64,000 nt of DNA from Limanda limanda (taxonomy: Eukaryota > Chordata > Actinopteri > Pleuronectiformes > Pleuronectidae): contig NC_083646.1 of assembly GCF_963576545.1 (NCBI RefSeq), positions 9,515,491 through 9,579,490 on the forward strand. The letters are read 5' to 3'. The translations under genes and the position numbers were made by a program. Each line of letters starts with the position of its first letter. Position 1 is the first letter of the stretch. The notes under the pieces are model-generated. The model saw nothing but the letters and a program-made list of their open reading frames with translations, did not search any database and was not told the origin of the DNA. Shown here in pieces: positions 38,101 to 49,043 of the stretch.

Positions 38101-41100
38101 AAAGCTTCCCGGACGGCAGTGCTCACAGTGAGGCCCTGTCGTCCAATCTGAGAGATAGAAGAAGAGAGGAACATTTTTAACTTTAAGTCAGTACATAACC
38201 AATGGAGTTTCAGTTTTATGAACTGTAAGATTGATTTTAATGCATAATTTGGGTAAAGAGGACAGATATCTTGCCCTGGTCCCTGAAATCTTTCTATTAA
38301 TGTCTCACCCTGACATTCGTCACAGATCCCCGGAGCAGTAATACAGGTGGAGTGGAAGTTGCAGCCACAGTCCACATCACATTCAACACCACTCAGAACC
38401 AGGGTGGCAGGGTCAGACGTCCAGCCCAGGGAACACTCGCACTCAAACCGTGGGCTCCCGCTACATTGACCCTCTCGACATTCATTGTAGCACCTGTAGG
38501 AGGGAGTAAATAAGAGAGAGGGATGTTTTAAAAGTAAAAATCTTGCTTGGGATAAGACAGTGGAAGCATGATCCCAAAGAGGAACACATTTTCGGTGAAG
38601 ACTCTTACGTCTGGTTGCAGTGCAACGTGCCATCCCCTGTGTATCCTCTCTCACAGTGGCACTCGTAGGAGGTGGGAGTGTTGATGCAAGTGGCGAAAAG
38701 GTGACAGTTGTGGAGACCCAGTCTGCATTCCTCGACATCTGGGCAGGTGGGGTAGGACCAGATCGCATCTTGCTCTTCGTCCTCCATGTGCTCCAGCTCC
38801 ATCTCCATTTCCAGCGGCCGAGGCGGGGCTGAGGTCTGGGGCTCAGGGCTGAAAGAGCAGAATAAGGACACACGAGTTCGAACAGGTACACTATATCCAA
38901 CTATACTATATCTAAAACAACTTTAAAATGCATTCATTATGTTTTGTTACAACAAAACCGGACAGGGATCAGTAAATATTAGAGATCTGGAATTCAGCAA
39001 TTGTAAACATTTCCATGGTGAAATTTGCTTGTGCAATACAGCTTCATATTAATGTGCCCTTTAGAGCACACCATGTCGAAATCACTTATCTCAGATTCTG
39101 GGTGTGGAGGATGAATAGTTGTTGAGATATGCGAATGATAAACAAACACACACATACGAGAGGGAAACAAGAGATAACATACTTGGCCGCTCGTGCTTCA
39201 GCCACAGCCACACTGCAGTTATACACAGAGGGATCGTCCATTCCAGCCCAGTCTCCTCTCAAACATCTGAAGATAAACATAAAGCACAGAATAAATACAA
39301 GGAAATCACAATAAATACAACGACTGGTAACGTGTCTGCGATGTGATAATAATAAAGGATTTATTGACAAGTGCTTAAATCAGTGGTATGTTGACACTAC
39401 ATGTTGTTTTTCTGGAGGATCTACTTGTCTATGTATTTACTTACTTTCCAATTGTTGGATTGTTGTAGTCACCACACCAGCCACACTGGAATATTCGCAG
39501 ACAGTCTGTGCATGTGTTCAAAGCTGAACATTGTTTACACTGGGGAACTGAATGAACGCTGAGGTAAGAAAAGAAAGAATGAGAATATTAGATAATTTAT
39601 CCAAGGTATATTAACTAGTTTGTTAAAACTCTCAGCTAAAAATACAAGAAGATTTAATAGAAAATGTCCTCATTTTACCTGTCATACCAGTCTCTGCACT
39701 CTCCATAGGGGTATTTTGTGAGGTAGGCAGCAAAATAGAAGCAGGCCTGGGCCGACTCACACCATGCACACTGGCTGGAGTTAGAGAGGCACTCACCACA
39801 CGTCTTTCTCCTTAACATGGCAAAGAGTTAACCAGAGAGGGGAGGAGATAAGGGTGAGTAGCAGGTTCTTGGAGAGATCTACGATCGGTAAAATAAAGTA
39901 TTTATCACTCACTGGTTGCAGACTCGAGGACATCCTCTTGGGTCACGTATGGATCCATCCAGTCTTCCCCGTCGACTGCACTGGTAGTCGCCTTTCTTGC
40001 TGGAGTTTATCTGCCACTCACAAAAAGGATCCTGTCGACCAAAGTAAGCTTTGCATTAGTCAGGGATAATGTAGCCCCATAATCATGCTATACAATATAC
40101 AATACGATATCAGCAGCATGGAGAACCTCTATGTGAAACGTTTGATGTGTCATTATCAGTGTGCTACCTGAGTGCAAGCAGAGCAGTCTCTGTACTCTTC
40201 ACACAAGGTGCACTGCTGGGGTGCCAACAGCAGATGGCGCTGATCTTCATTTCCCTCATCCATCTCTCTTTCAGGGCAGGGTTCAATGCCTGGACCGTCC
40301 CGCAGCAGGCAACGGGACAAAGACGGACACCAACCACAAGACTGGTCGGACAGACACGCCAGACAGGACATGTACCCTGAGCAGGAACCTGAGCGGTACG
40401 GCTCCAAGAACAGGAAGGAGATTTCCTAGAGGAAGAGCAAGTTATCGGGAAAAGCATATAGGAGTTAAAAGTTTAGCTTTTGGTGGAAACGCAGAAAAGA
40501 GATTGAGCAACTTAAAGTTTTATTTTATTGGTCGACTTTCAAAACTTAACGGCTTTGCTGCTGTACAAAAATAACAAGTTTAACTGTGTCAGTACTCACA
40601 CTCCCTCCAGGCAATGTTCTGTTCCAGATCAGAGCCATCTCACTGGTTTGTCCTGAACCAGAGTTATTAAGGTAACCCTCAGCCTGAACAAGGTAATGGT
40701 TGCCCCTGGTCAGGTTAGAGAACAGTTTACTGCCGTCAGTGCGACTCAGCAGCTTCAACTCCTTCTCCTGCTGGGCTGCCCAACGACCCACCACCTCCTG
40801 ATAAGGATGAAAGAAACAGAGCAGATGTATTTATTTAACTAATATAGCTGAAAAACATTTTCAAATATTTTTTCCAATAAAAAGAACAATTTAATGTGCT
40901 GAAGTCCACATTTCCTCACCAGCTGGCTGGAGTTGGGCCCTGATGCCATTCGAGCCTCAAAATGGAGCCTCTGGATGCGAGCCCACATGGAGACAGTGTC
41001 AGTGAGAGGGGTTGCAGGTGGAGGAGCACCCCACAACGGGTGGACAAAGCCCCTGAACTGCAGGGCTACGTCCATTTCTGTGGTGGGGCTGAGGATGATG

Positions 41101-43369
41101 TTGGTGCTGCGGAGGATGGCAACCTGGGGAAGGGGTGAGGAGGATGAAGGCAGGAGGAAGATGGATGGAAGTGGAAACACATCAACAGAAGCACTATTCT
41201 CTACAAACTGCTCCACAACTTTGATATTCTACTTAAAAAGGGAATCTTTTCTATGAGAGCATGGCAGAAAAATCACAGACAAAAAAAAGAGAAGTAAACA
41301 CTTCAGTCAAGAGGTTAAAAAGCCAAGAGCACAAAGGAGAAATGAGGAATGAAAGAGAAAGGATCAAAATTTGTCAAAAGCGTCAAAGTCATTTTGGAGG
41401 GATAAGTATAAGCAGAGGGGGAAGTAGTTACAACCACAACTAGTACAGTTAGCACTTGAGATTTGGCCTCCGTACCTTGTCAGGCTGGGAGTCGTTGCGG
41501 GGGTGCTGGAAGGTGAGCAGGTGCAGTCCCGGGACATAGTTCTCGGTGCGACAGGAGTGGAGGGAGGTTAGGAAAAGGGTACGCTCCCCCCACCAGCCGT
41601 ACGCCCCTGAGATCTGGTCCACACGGCACGCACTTCGCTCTGTGAGACCGAGAGGGAGAGGTCAGCACACAAAAAACACATCTGACCTCGTAATAGCTCA
41701 TAATACAGCAGTTTGCTACAGTGGACTACTGTACTGAAACAGATGTGATCTGGGACTTTTCTGTGACGTGTGTTCAAGAGGAGTAACAACACATGACCGC
41801 ACTGCACCAACAGCAAAGAACGTGATTAAACAGCCAAATCAAATTATCATCTGAGTAGCCTGTCCAATCTTCAATGGGTGCAGTCAGGTCATTGTGCTCC
41901 ATCTCTGAAACATGCCCCACATTAGTCTCTCCCATGTCAACTCCCCACATCATTTCTTTTCTCTGTAGAGGCTTAGCCCTTCTCTTCTGCCCTCCTTCCT
42001 CCCTCCCTCCCTGCATCTCACCTGACACTGGCAGGCAGGACTCATTCTGAACACACCAGCCGAATTCACCAGGGGCACGGGCCAGAAAGGCTGGGGTGCC
42101 ACTGAACACGAGACAGGACTGGCAATCAGACAGGAAGCGCGCCAGGCCCAGGCAACCAGTGCTGCCACACTGTAAACAAAACACAAGGTTATAAAGTTGC
42201 AGAGGTAATCCTGGCGCACATTCACACAGACACATCACGGTGATGAAAATAATTCATCAGTTAAAACCAGAAGGGATCTGACAGAGAGGAAGGTTGCAAG
42301 GTGGTGTTGAGGAAGTGTTACCGGATTAGTGGGCTGGTACTCTCGACAGCGGCCTTCACACCAGCTGCACTCTGGGTTCTTGAGGCACATACTTTCATCT
42401 AGGGCCTCAGCACAAACAGCATCCTGACAAGGCAACACACACATACACACACAATGATTTTGTTATTGAAGAATTAATATAGTCTTCCCAGTGTTATGAT
42501 TGTTTAATGACATTATGACACCTCCACTCACCCTGTCACCTTGATCACTACTGACGAACAGCGGAACTTTGTAAGCCACCAGGTCTCCACGGGCAACACC
42601 ACTGTAGCCCCCGGCAACCAGCAGCACTCGTCCTTCCATCACAGCGGCAACATGCGAGTAACGCCCCCGCACAGCATCCCCACCTTTGAACACATTACAT
42701 TTTTGTAGGCGTGTGCTATTATGCAAGTAAAAATTGGTTATAGATGAAAGTTGGACTATGTGTTTCAGTGTGTGAGTTGTGACAGAAGATAAACGCCTGA
42801 TGAAACTCACGCAGTGACCATCTCTCCCCAGTAGACACCCACTGATGACAACCCAGATGGTAGAAGAAGATCTCCTCATCATAGCACTTCTCCTCATGGT
42901 AGTGAATATGTACATTACCCCCTGGAGAGAGAGGAAGGGAGAAAGGAGGATAAATATACACAGGATTACCCTGAACGAACTGTGTCTGCTAATTCTGCCG
43001 ATGCTCACCATAGACCACCATGTAGTTTCCAATGACAGTGGCTGAGTGAAAAGCTCTCTCTCGGGGGCCTGTTGCTGGGAAACGGGAACGGAAGGATGTC
43101 CAAAACCGTTTGTCCACGTGGAACACATCAGTGTTGTTCACCCTCACACTGAATCTGAGGAAAAACATAGAGCATCGGCACATTAAGTATTTAAGACACT
43201 CAATCATTCTGGATTTACTTGTGGAATTATTCTGAAAATGCTCTTTAGGTAACCACTAATTTTACTATGGCCTGGCTTAACACTTGGTGATTAATTACAA
43301 ATAGGGGTGCATCCATTACAAAACTACAAAGGTAAGAGTCCAAAATGTTTACACATATCATTGACCTGA

Positions 43370-43404
<35 letters not shown>

Positions 43405-46400
43405 TACTGGCTATGTGTATTACTGTATCCACCGTACTCATATATTAAAGATGTATTTACCTGGCAGTGGTGGGCCGGTGGCCTCCGTAGACCAGCAATG
43501 TCCTGGAGGGGCTGTGGAACACCATGGAGTGGCCAGCGGTAGCCGGGGGTTTCCCACCGGTGGGCTGAACCTTCTCCCAGCGCCCAGAACCACTCAGGCC
43601 GAACCGATACAGAGAAGAGGAAAACATATCCTCCTCAGTGCGACCTGGGGATAAAAGTTAAGACATGGTTGTTTTTTTAAAGGTAAATATGAAACAAAGA
43701 CTGCAAGGTGACAGCATTATGTGAAACCCACCTCCAAAAACGTAAAGATAATCGTCTACTACAGCTGCAGCGTGATTAGCGAGTCTTGGAGCCCCACGTG
43801 TACTTAAAAAGCCGAGCTGTTGCCAGTCATCTGGAATTGGGCGATACATCCAGACATCACTGGCCAGGGAGCCGTTGGCGAGCTCTCCACCAAAGATGAT
43901 CATGTTACCCGTCCATTCCACCGCTGTGTGGGAATGACGAGCCACCTGAAGCAGCAGAACCAAAGAGTGCAAGAAGGAAGGGAATGATTAGAAAGGGGGG
44001 GGAAATAATAAATGGGATCACTTTATCAATGTTTATGTTTATACTTATGATTACATAAGGGCAAATAAAACTGATAACTGGGGAGAATCAGGAAACCTGC
44101 ATTTATACAATTGGGCAATAATCAGATTAATACTCTACTTTCAAACCACTGCCATACTTTAACTGTTGTATGATGGTATGGAGTTTTGTGTCCATGTTAT
44201 CCAGTGTGACAGCACAACAAGGAGACAGGCTCTGTGAATACAACTTTGTGAGACCTGTATATTTCCGCCTAAGTTCATTACCACACTTGCAACAACTGTT
44301 TCTGTTTCCTTTCGTTCTTCTGCCAAGAGATTATTCCCTAGTGAAATTTGAGCTGTGCCGTTTGACAGGGTTCAAGGAAACCAGGTTTCTTGTTTACGTG
44401 ATATTTTAAGGGTGAAGTTACAGCAGAAGCCTGAGGCTATTACCAGGACATGTGGGTGCACGGAAACAAAGTAAGTGAAATGCAAGAACAGGAGGAGGTA
44501 AAGACAGAGTGTGTGTGTGTGTGTGCATCCACAAACCACGTACAGGATAGTGACCGTAAGACCTGCTTTCCCATAAGTTGGATGTGAAATTGTATTTGAT
44601 CAGGTCACCGAGAGCTCTGTTCAGATCAAACCCTGCAGGAAAAAGAAGTAATAATCAAACAAACACTATTGACATTAAAGATCAAAAACACAGATACTGG
44701 AGAACAGCAGAATTTGTTTCAACGAATTATTCTCCTTAAACAGGGTTACAAGTTAAAATGTGCCATATCAGGAAGGAATTAAATGACAAATGGTGTGATA
44801 AAAAAAAAGGATAGGGTGGGGTTTATTGCTACATATTAGCTGTTTCCAAGGGTCTCACCTCCAAACAAGTACATGGATGCAGTGGCAGATAGATACACGC
44901 CAGCAGAACCTGTCCTGGGAGCCGTGTAGGGGTTTCCTTCACTCACACGCCACCACTGCCCCACCCCGTTGTCATCATGGAGACCCAGCTGGCAGCTATG
45001 ACCAAGGAAGCTTGCGTTGCACAGGCAGCGCTCTCCTTTCTGAGGTAACACACAACGAAATAAAACAGTTGAAGACCAGAAATGACTGTTTCAATAAACT
45101 GCACAATGCTCATAATCAAGGTGTATTTGGCTTAAGACTGTTTGTGTTGTGTGTTCATTAAATCTACTCCTACCTTGTCACACTGGCCATTCACAGAACA
45201 GTCCTTGGAGCACAGGCGGGTTGTGCAGGAGGATCCTCCCCAATCCTGATGGCATTGGCACTTTGATGTAGAGGAATCACAGCGGCCATGACCACCACAC
45301 GCTCCAGGGCACAGAGAGAAGGTGTAGGTTGCATTGAAACCAAGGAGGTCGTAATTAGCATCACTGAAGAGATGAAGCAGCATCTGTAAAAAGGAGATTA
45401 AATAATGGATACAAAATTAAGTTTTTGCTATAGTTACAATTGCTCAGCGTCAGTTTAAACATGTCTTAGCTAGTTACCTTGCCAGACTTGGCTTCAATGG
45501 GTTGAGGCAGAGTGTTGCCACTCAGACTGGCTAGGAGAGGGCTCTGGTAGGAGTCACCGTCGTACACAAAGAGGTAATCATAGGTACACTCTGTGTCCAT
45601 GAAGGTGAAATTCAAGACAATGCGGTGACTGTTGCTGGGAGCTGAAAGAGATGAAACAGGTGGGAAATATCTGTGTGAATCATTTCAAACTCACTTCTGG
45701 CTGTACAGCTATTTTCAGACATGAACTCCAGAAAATGTCATGAACATTAGGTCTGGATCTCTTCCAGAGTAGGACTTTCCTTACATTACGTTACATTACA
45801 TGTCATTTGGCTGACGCTTTTGTCCAAAGCGACTTACAATTTGTACACTCAACATTTATGAGGAGCCATTAAGGGGTTCAGTATCTTGCCTAGGACACTT
45901 CGGCATGCAGATTGGGAAGAGTGGGGATTGAACCGGCAACCTTCTTGTTGGAGAACGACCACATGACTTTTACATATGAAGAAGGCAGCAGGAGGTCGTC
46001 TGGGTTGAATGTATTCACAACGACAGGGAAAGGTCCGGGACATTTATGACAGTGGTGGCGTCTGGCTAGTGCATTAAGAAGGCAGGGCATGATGTTTAAA
46101 TTATAAACATCAGCTTTTGCCCTGACAGGGAGAAACTTTCTGGAGCAACTGGCTCAGACATTTGCTTTCTCACATACATCCCCCCTGGAAAATGTCCAAA
46201 GTTCACTGCATGTGTGAAAGCAGCTTGGGTTTGTTTTCCTTCACTCAATTTTCCCCTGACCAAGACAACATATTATCTCAGTAACCATACCTTTGATAAG
46301 CCACTCGCAGTTCCCATTGACAGAGTAGTTCCCTGGGCCATCAGTGACGTAGCCCGGTGTTCCCCTCAGCACCTGCCGATGGCCCTTGCAGTCTCCTGCC

Positions 46401-47191
46401 TGGCACACGTGCGCCTTCGCCAGCAGCAGGAACCCCAGGAGGAACGAGACAGGGAGGGGAGAGGCCATCACTGGCACCGCCTGCAGTAGGGGAGGCAAAA
46501 TGTGGGGGAGAGAATATTTGAAGTGTGTCCTTGTGGAGGCATTTGAACCACAGCATGCAGCAAATAACTGGATCTACTGCGCACGACAAAGAGGCTACAC
46601 TGGCAGAACATGGAGGATTGTTTCTAATGAAAACACAAGAGCCTAGTGGTCCCAGAAACAACCCTCATGTTGCCCGTTAACATGCTTCTCGTCCGCTGAC
46701 TTTACCATCACATGAATACAGTTTGATCCTGCGTAAACCCTCCATTGGCAGCGATGCCATTCACACAGTGCAGAAGACATGATGGCTGCCACATTACAGC
46801 TGTTACAACGCTGTATTACATTATGCAAATCACGACACTCTGAGGTAGCATCTGAAAAACCCCCGATTCTGATGGAGCTAACAACAGCTAGCATCATGTA
46901 CAGTAGCGTTAGCTCAGCGCTTCAGCCTCACTAACAGTAGCGTTAAACGTTCACACACCTAGCGTTAACGTGTCAAACACAACATGTTGTACACAATCAT
47001 AGCGTCTATGTATTGTGTTGCCTTCACCCGGTTTGTTGGAGGATAAACCAGCTGCTGGCAGCAACAAGGGCTTCTCCGCAGGCTAGCACAACAGAGCTAA
47101 CGTGACGGGATGCTAAGCTAGCTAGCCGAGGACCGTTAGTCGGTTGCTTTGCATGAGAAACACTCACCAGTTCCCGTCTCTTCGGCCCCAT
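30619..47191 (-). CDS. megf8: Megf8, multiple EGF-like domains protein 8 (44 coding exons, 2885 aa)
   Basis: Large type I membrane receptor of the attractin/MEGF8 group. I joined 44 coding exons by hand. Every intron is GT-AG and every junction keeps the frame, giving 8658 nt from ATG (47189-47191) to TAG (30619-30621). The order matches vertebrate MEGF8: signal peptide, CUB, EGF, kelch block, PSI repeats, EGF and laminin-EGF, second CUB, second kelch block, PSI repeats, EGF and laminin-EGF, one membrane span, and a tail with MASRPFA. Human MEGF8 is about 2845 aa, so this copy is full length. In the known family, Megf8 with MGRN1-type RING ligases lowers cell-surface Smoothened and so dampens Hedgehog signalling; human loss causes Carpenter syndrome 2 with left-right and skeletal defects. 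No frameshift or premature stop was seen. The identification is very secure; a few exon edges could be off by a base or an alternative site. Exon positions are in the block entries. Confidence 0.97.
32265..34774 (-). other. megf8: megf8 exons 35-43: PSI repeats, EGF and laminin EGF (aa 1872-2387)
   Basis: Exons: 34648-34774, 34351-34561, 33935-34149, 33646-33841, 33370-33538, 33054-33246, 32785-32955, 32535-32665, 32265-32397. Visible repeats include [48 protein letters not shown], a calcium-binding EGF in exon 39, and EGF/laminin-EGF repeats such as [22 protein letters not shown] and [18 protein letters not shown]. The last is near-identical to mammalian MEGF8, as is [18 protein letters not shown]. 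All donors are GT and all acceptors AG. Confidence 0.92.
34880..36647 (-). other. megf8: megf8 exons 28-34: second kelch propeller (aa 1484-1871)
   Basis: Exons: 36537-36647, 36333-36451, 36012-36249, 35740-35911, 35464-35627, 35205-35340, 34880-35105. Exon 28 ends an EGF repeat ([15 protein letters not shown]). The propeller strands follow: [80 protein letters not shown] and [16 protein letters not shown]. Exon 34 begins the next PSI repeat ([18 protein letters not shown]). Exon sizes and phases fit without any gap. Confidence 0.92.
36888..38848 (-). other. megf8: megf8 exons 22-27: calcium-binding EGF, laminin EGF, CUB 2 (aa 1063-1483)
   Basis: Exons: 38609-38848, 38309-38493, 37934-38147, 37559-37796, 37310-37442, 36888-37138. 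Exon 22 carries a calcium-binding EGF repeat ([14 protein letters not shown]). Exon 23 adds another EGF and the start of a laminin-type EGF (CGCNFHSTC). Exon 24 continues the laminin EGF pair and ends GYYGDP as in mammals. Exons 25-27 hold the second CUB-like module ([19 protein letters not shown]) and an EGF ([12 protein letters not shown]). Exon 22 also has an acidic Glu/Met-rich insert ([14 protein letters not shown]) before the EGF that I do not recall in the mammalian protein. Confidence 0.9.
39183..42423 (-). other. megf8: megf8 exons 12-21: PSI repeats and intervening module (aa 556-1062)
   Basis: Exons: 42322-42423, 42022-42169, 41476-41639, 40920-41123, 40600-40797, 40168-40425, 39913-40031, 39679-39810, 39445-39558, 39183-39266. 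Cysteine-rich PSI (plexin-semaphorin-integrin) repeats are visible as [50 protein letters not shown] and [10 protein letters not shown]. Between them lies a region lacking cysteine clusters (exons 14-16) that aligns with the same stretch of mammalian MEGF8. The exon 18/19 junction uses the upstream AAG acceptor, the only choice that keeps the conserved reading CNQRKTCGEC. Confidence 0.9.
42532..45039 (-). other. megf8: megf8 exons 5-11: first kelch propeller (aa 197-555)
   Basis: Exons: 44859-45039, 44544-44632, 43732-43945, 43461-43644, 43009-43154, 42811-42921, 42532-42683. Exon 5 finishes an EGF repeat ([16 protein letters not shown]) and starts the propeller. Kelch features recur: diglycine strands ([64 protein letters not shown]) followed by conserved aromatic residues. 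In the family this forms a beta-propeller on the extracellular side. Intron 8 (43155-43460) contains a (CT)n tract at about 43373-43400. Confidence 0.93.
45174..47191 (-). other. megf8: megf8 exons 1-4: signal peptide, CUB 1, first EGF repeats (aa 1-196)
   Basis: Exons: 47168-47191, 46291-46480, 45478-45641, 45174-45383. Exon 1 codes for only eight residues, MGPKRREL, and is in frame with exon 2. A second in-frame ATG in exon 2 ([13 protein letters not shown]) begins a typical hydrophobic signal peptide ending near VCQAG. The CUB domain follows (about aa 37-150; [16 protein letters not shown] and [18 protein letters not shown] are near-identical to human). EGF-type cysteine repeats begin at [13 protein letters not shown] and continue into exon 5. 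Intron 2 (45642-46290) carries a nested repeat described separately. Confidence 0.93.
45708..46225 (+). mobile_element. MITE-like element with a nested SINE-like insert in megf8 intron 2
   Basis: The left end GCTATTTTCAGACATGAACT and the right end GTTCACTGCATGTGTGAAAG are imperfect inverted repeats. Between them the sequence matches the element at 21,201 in shared blocks. A second repeat at about 45,783-45,962 (GTCATTTGGCTGACGCTTTT, GTCCAAAGCGACTTACAATT, CGGCATGCAGATTGGGAAGA) interrupts it and is absent from the other copy, so the SINE-like insert is the younger event. Confidence 0.6.
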
Positions 47192-47400
47192 TGCACTTCA
47201 CATTTTCGTCCGCTCCTCCAGCACCAGCCTCCACACGAGTCTGCCCGTCGTTAGCTGCGGCTGCTGGGGACTGACAGCCTCGTTTAGCGGGGAGCGACCT
47301 AGTCGGATGAACCGCTGCGGAGGAGGAGACCTAGCTTGTTGGCTAACTAGCTAGCGGAGGCTGCCCAGCCAAATCCAGATGCGCGATCGTCAGTGGGCTG
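47192..47400 (-). promoter_or_regulatory. megf8: megf8 5' UTR and promoter region
   Basis: DNA just upstream of the megf8 start codon is rich in CpG and contains clustered GCTAGC/GCTAAC-type words (also in intron 1 at 46,880-47,150) like those around the first exon of the zinc-finger gene. No TATA box is obvious, so a CpG-type promoter is likely. The exact start of transcription cannot be fixed from sequence alone. Confidence 0.45.
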
Positions 47401-49043
47401 CAGAATCAACCACAGCGAGTCACCCGAGGGGAAGCCCACCACCGAGGGATCACAACCCGGCCCTGGAGGAGGAAGAGCCGCTGGTCAGAGAACCACAGCA
47501 TCGACTCGAGTCCTGCGGTTCATCCCCCGGACAGATGCCCGTTGTTTGGGTGTTTATGGCTGGAGACCAGTGAACGGTGTTAGCAACACAAAAGACCCGG
47601 AGCACGTCCCGATGCTGCCCCCAGCGGACACAACAGACACACATCTGGATGTAGATCACATACACACACACACACACAGTCAATCCAAAAATATGAAAGA
47701 AGTATAAAGTGGTGAAATTGATCAAAATACGATTCTCTCAAAGTACCTGGCAACTTCTTCTTATGTTTGTTTCATCAGTGCAGTGATGATCATTTCATTC
47801 ATTCATACACACATCACATAATTACACACAATATACAGTATAATACAAAGTGCATAATATAAAACAAAACGAATAAAACTGGGACGCTTGCAAATAATGT
47901 CCTTCATGCACTTATGAATGTTCTAACTAATAAAGGCTTTTCTCTACCCATACTATTTCTGTCTATGGTGAAAGGTGTTTAATATGAACATATTCTCTGT
48001 ATTTTTATTTGATTCTATTTTAAATCTTCTATTTAATTGCCTATTTTATCGTTCACACTGGCACCACCAAGTGCTGAATTTCCTTTTTTCAACAATTCAT
48101 TGGTTCTAATTCATGAAACAAATTACATTTGATTTGAATCATATTTTATTGAACACGTTCAATATGGAGACAGTTTTCTGCACATGCAGATTCAGAGCAG
48201 TCAAAGTAGTGTATCATCCCTCAGTACGGTCTAGAACGTGACTCATCCCTGCCCACGCTGTGGTGAGTGATAAACAGCGACTCAATATGATTATCGAAAA
48301 ACCAACAAGCCCAAAGATTATCACAATATTCTAGGCTAATCAACAAAAGCATATAAAAGTAGGAGAGCGATGAGTAAAAGCACATATTCCAGAGCATAGA
48401 GACAAGAATTAAAATCAAATGTATGCATCGATAAATAACTACCACTATAATGTCCCCTCCAGTATGTGCCTAATCTTACAGCGCTTACTATTCAAAGACA
48501 AGCGTACTTATGGAAGCAAGAAATTCAAATAGTTAATTTCACAAATATTTGTTGATATTGAGAGCTGGTATCAGTTTTGATCAGCATCTGCCGCCATCAC
48601 TTTTTAAATCGCTCAAGCTCTCTAGAATAAAGTTTAAAAATATGACTTAACGCTGCTTCCTTCAGCTAAGGAACATTTCTTTTCTATAAATGGGCTTACT
48701 GACCCACATGATTTATCACATCTCAGTTCTGTGCACTGTCATGCAGCTGCAGCGCTTTGGAGGTTTATTATCAAAGACTGTCTTTACTCGCTGTCTATGT
48801 TTGTTCCATATTATCTTTTAAGCTACATGTCTGACTTAGTTTTGAGATGTTTATTTCCGACTTTAGCCCCATCATCTTTTATCACAGTCTTTTCTTGTGA
48901 AGCTTTTAATTTATGTAGTTTTTTCTCTATTAATTAAATATAAGTGCACAGTACACTTTCTAATAAGTTTTTTTTTCAATATCTTATTTTCAGTTCTCCA
49001 GGTTAAAGTGAAATAATTCATCCCTCTGTTGTATCATAGCCAA
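47401..49043. other. Intergenic, megf8 promoter to TRIM 3' end
   Basis: GC-rich DNA to about 47,640, then a CA repeat (47,660-47,679) and AT-rich DNA. A 64-codon plus-strand frame at 47,379-47,573 lies in the CpG-rich zone but lacks any known motif. Nothing else is recognised. Confidence 0.45.
48850..48910 (-). terminator. Candidate poly(A) signals of the TRIM gene
   Basis: On the minus strand an ATTAAA (48905-48910) and an AATAAA (48850-48855) lie 135-195 nt past the TRIM stop codon. Either could end the message. The surrounding DNA is AT-rich, so chance hits are possible. Confidence 0.35.

Noticed and set aside
47379..47573. 64-codon plus-strand frame upstream of megf8
   Set aside because: It lies in CpG-rich promoter DNA where stops are rare and has no recognisable motif.
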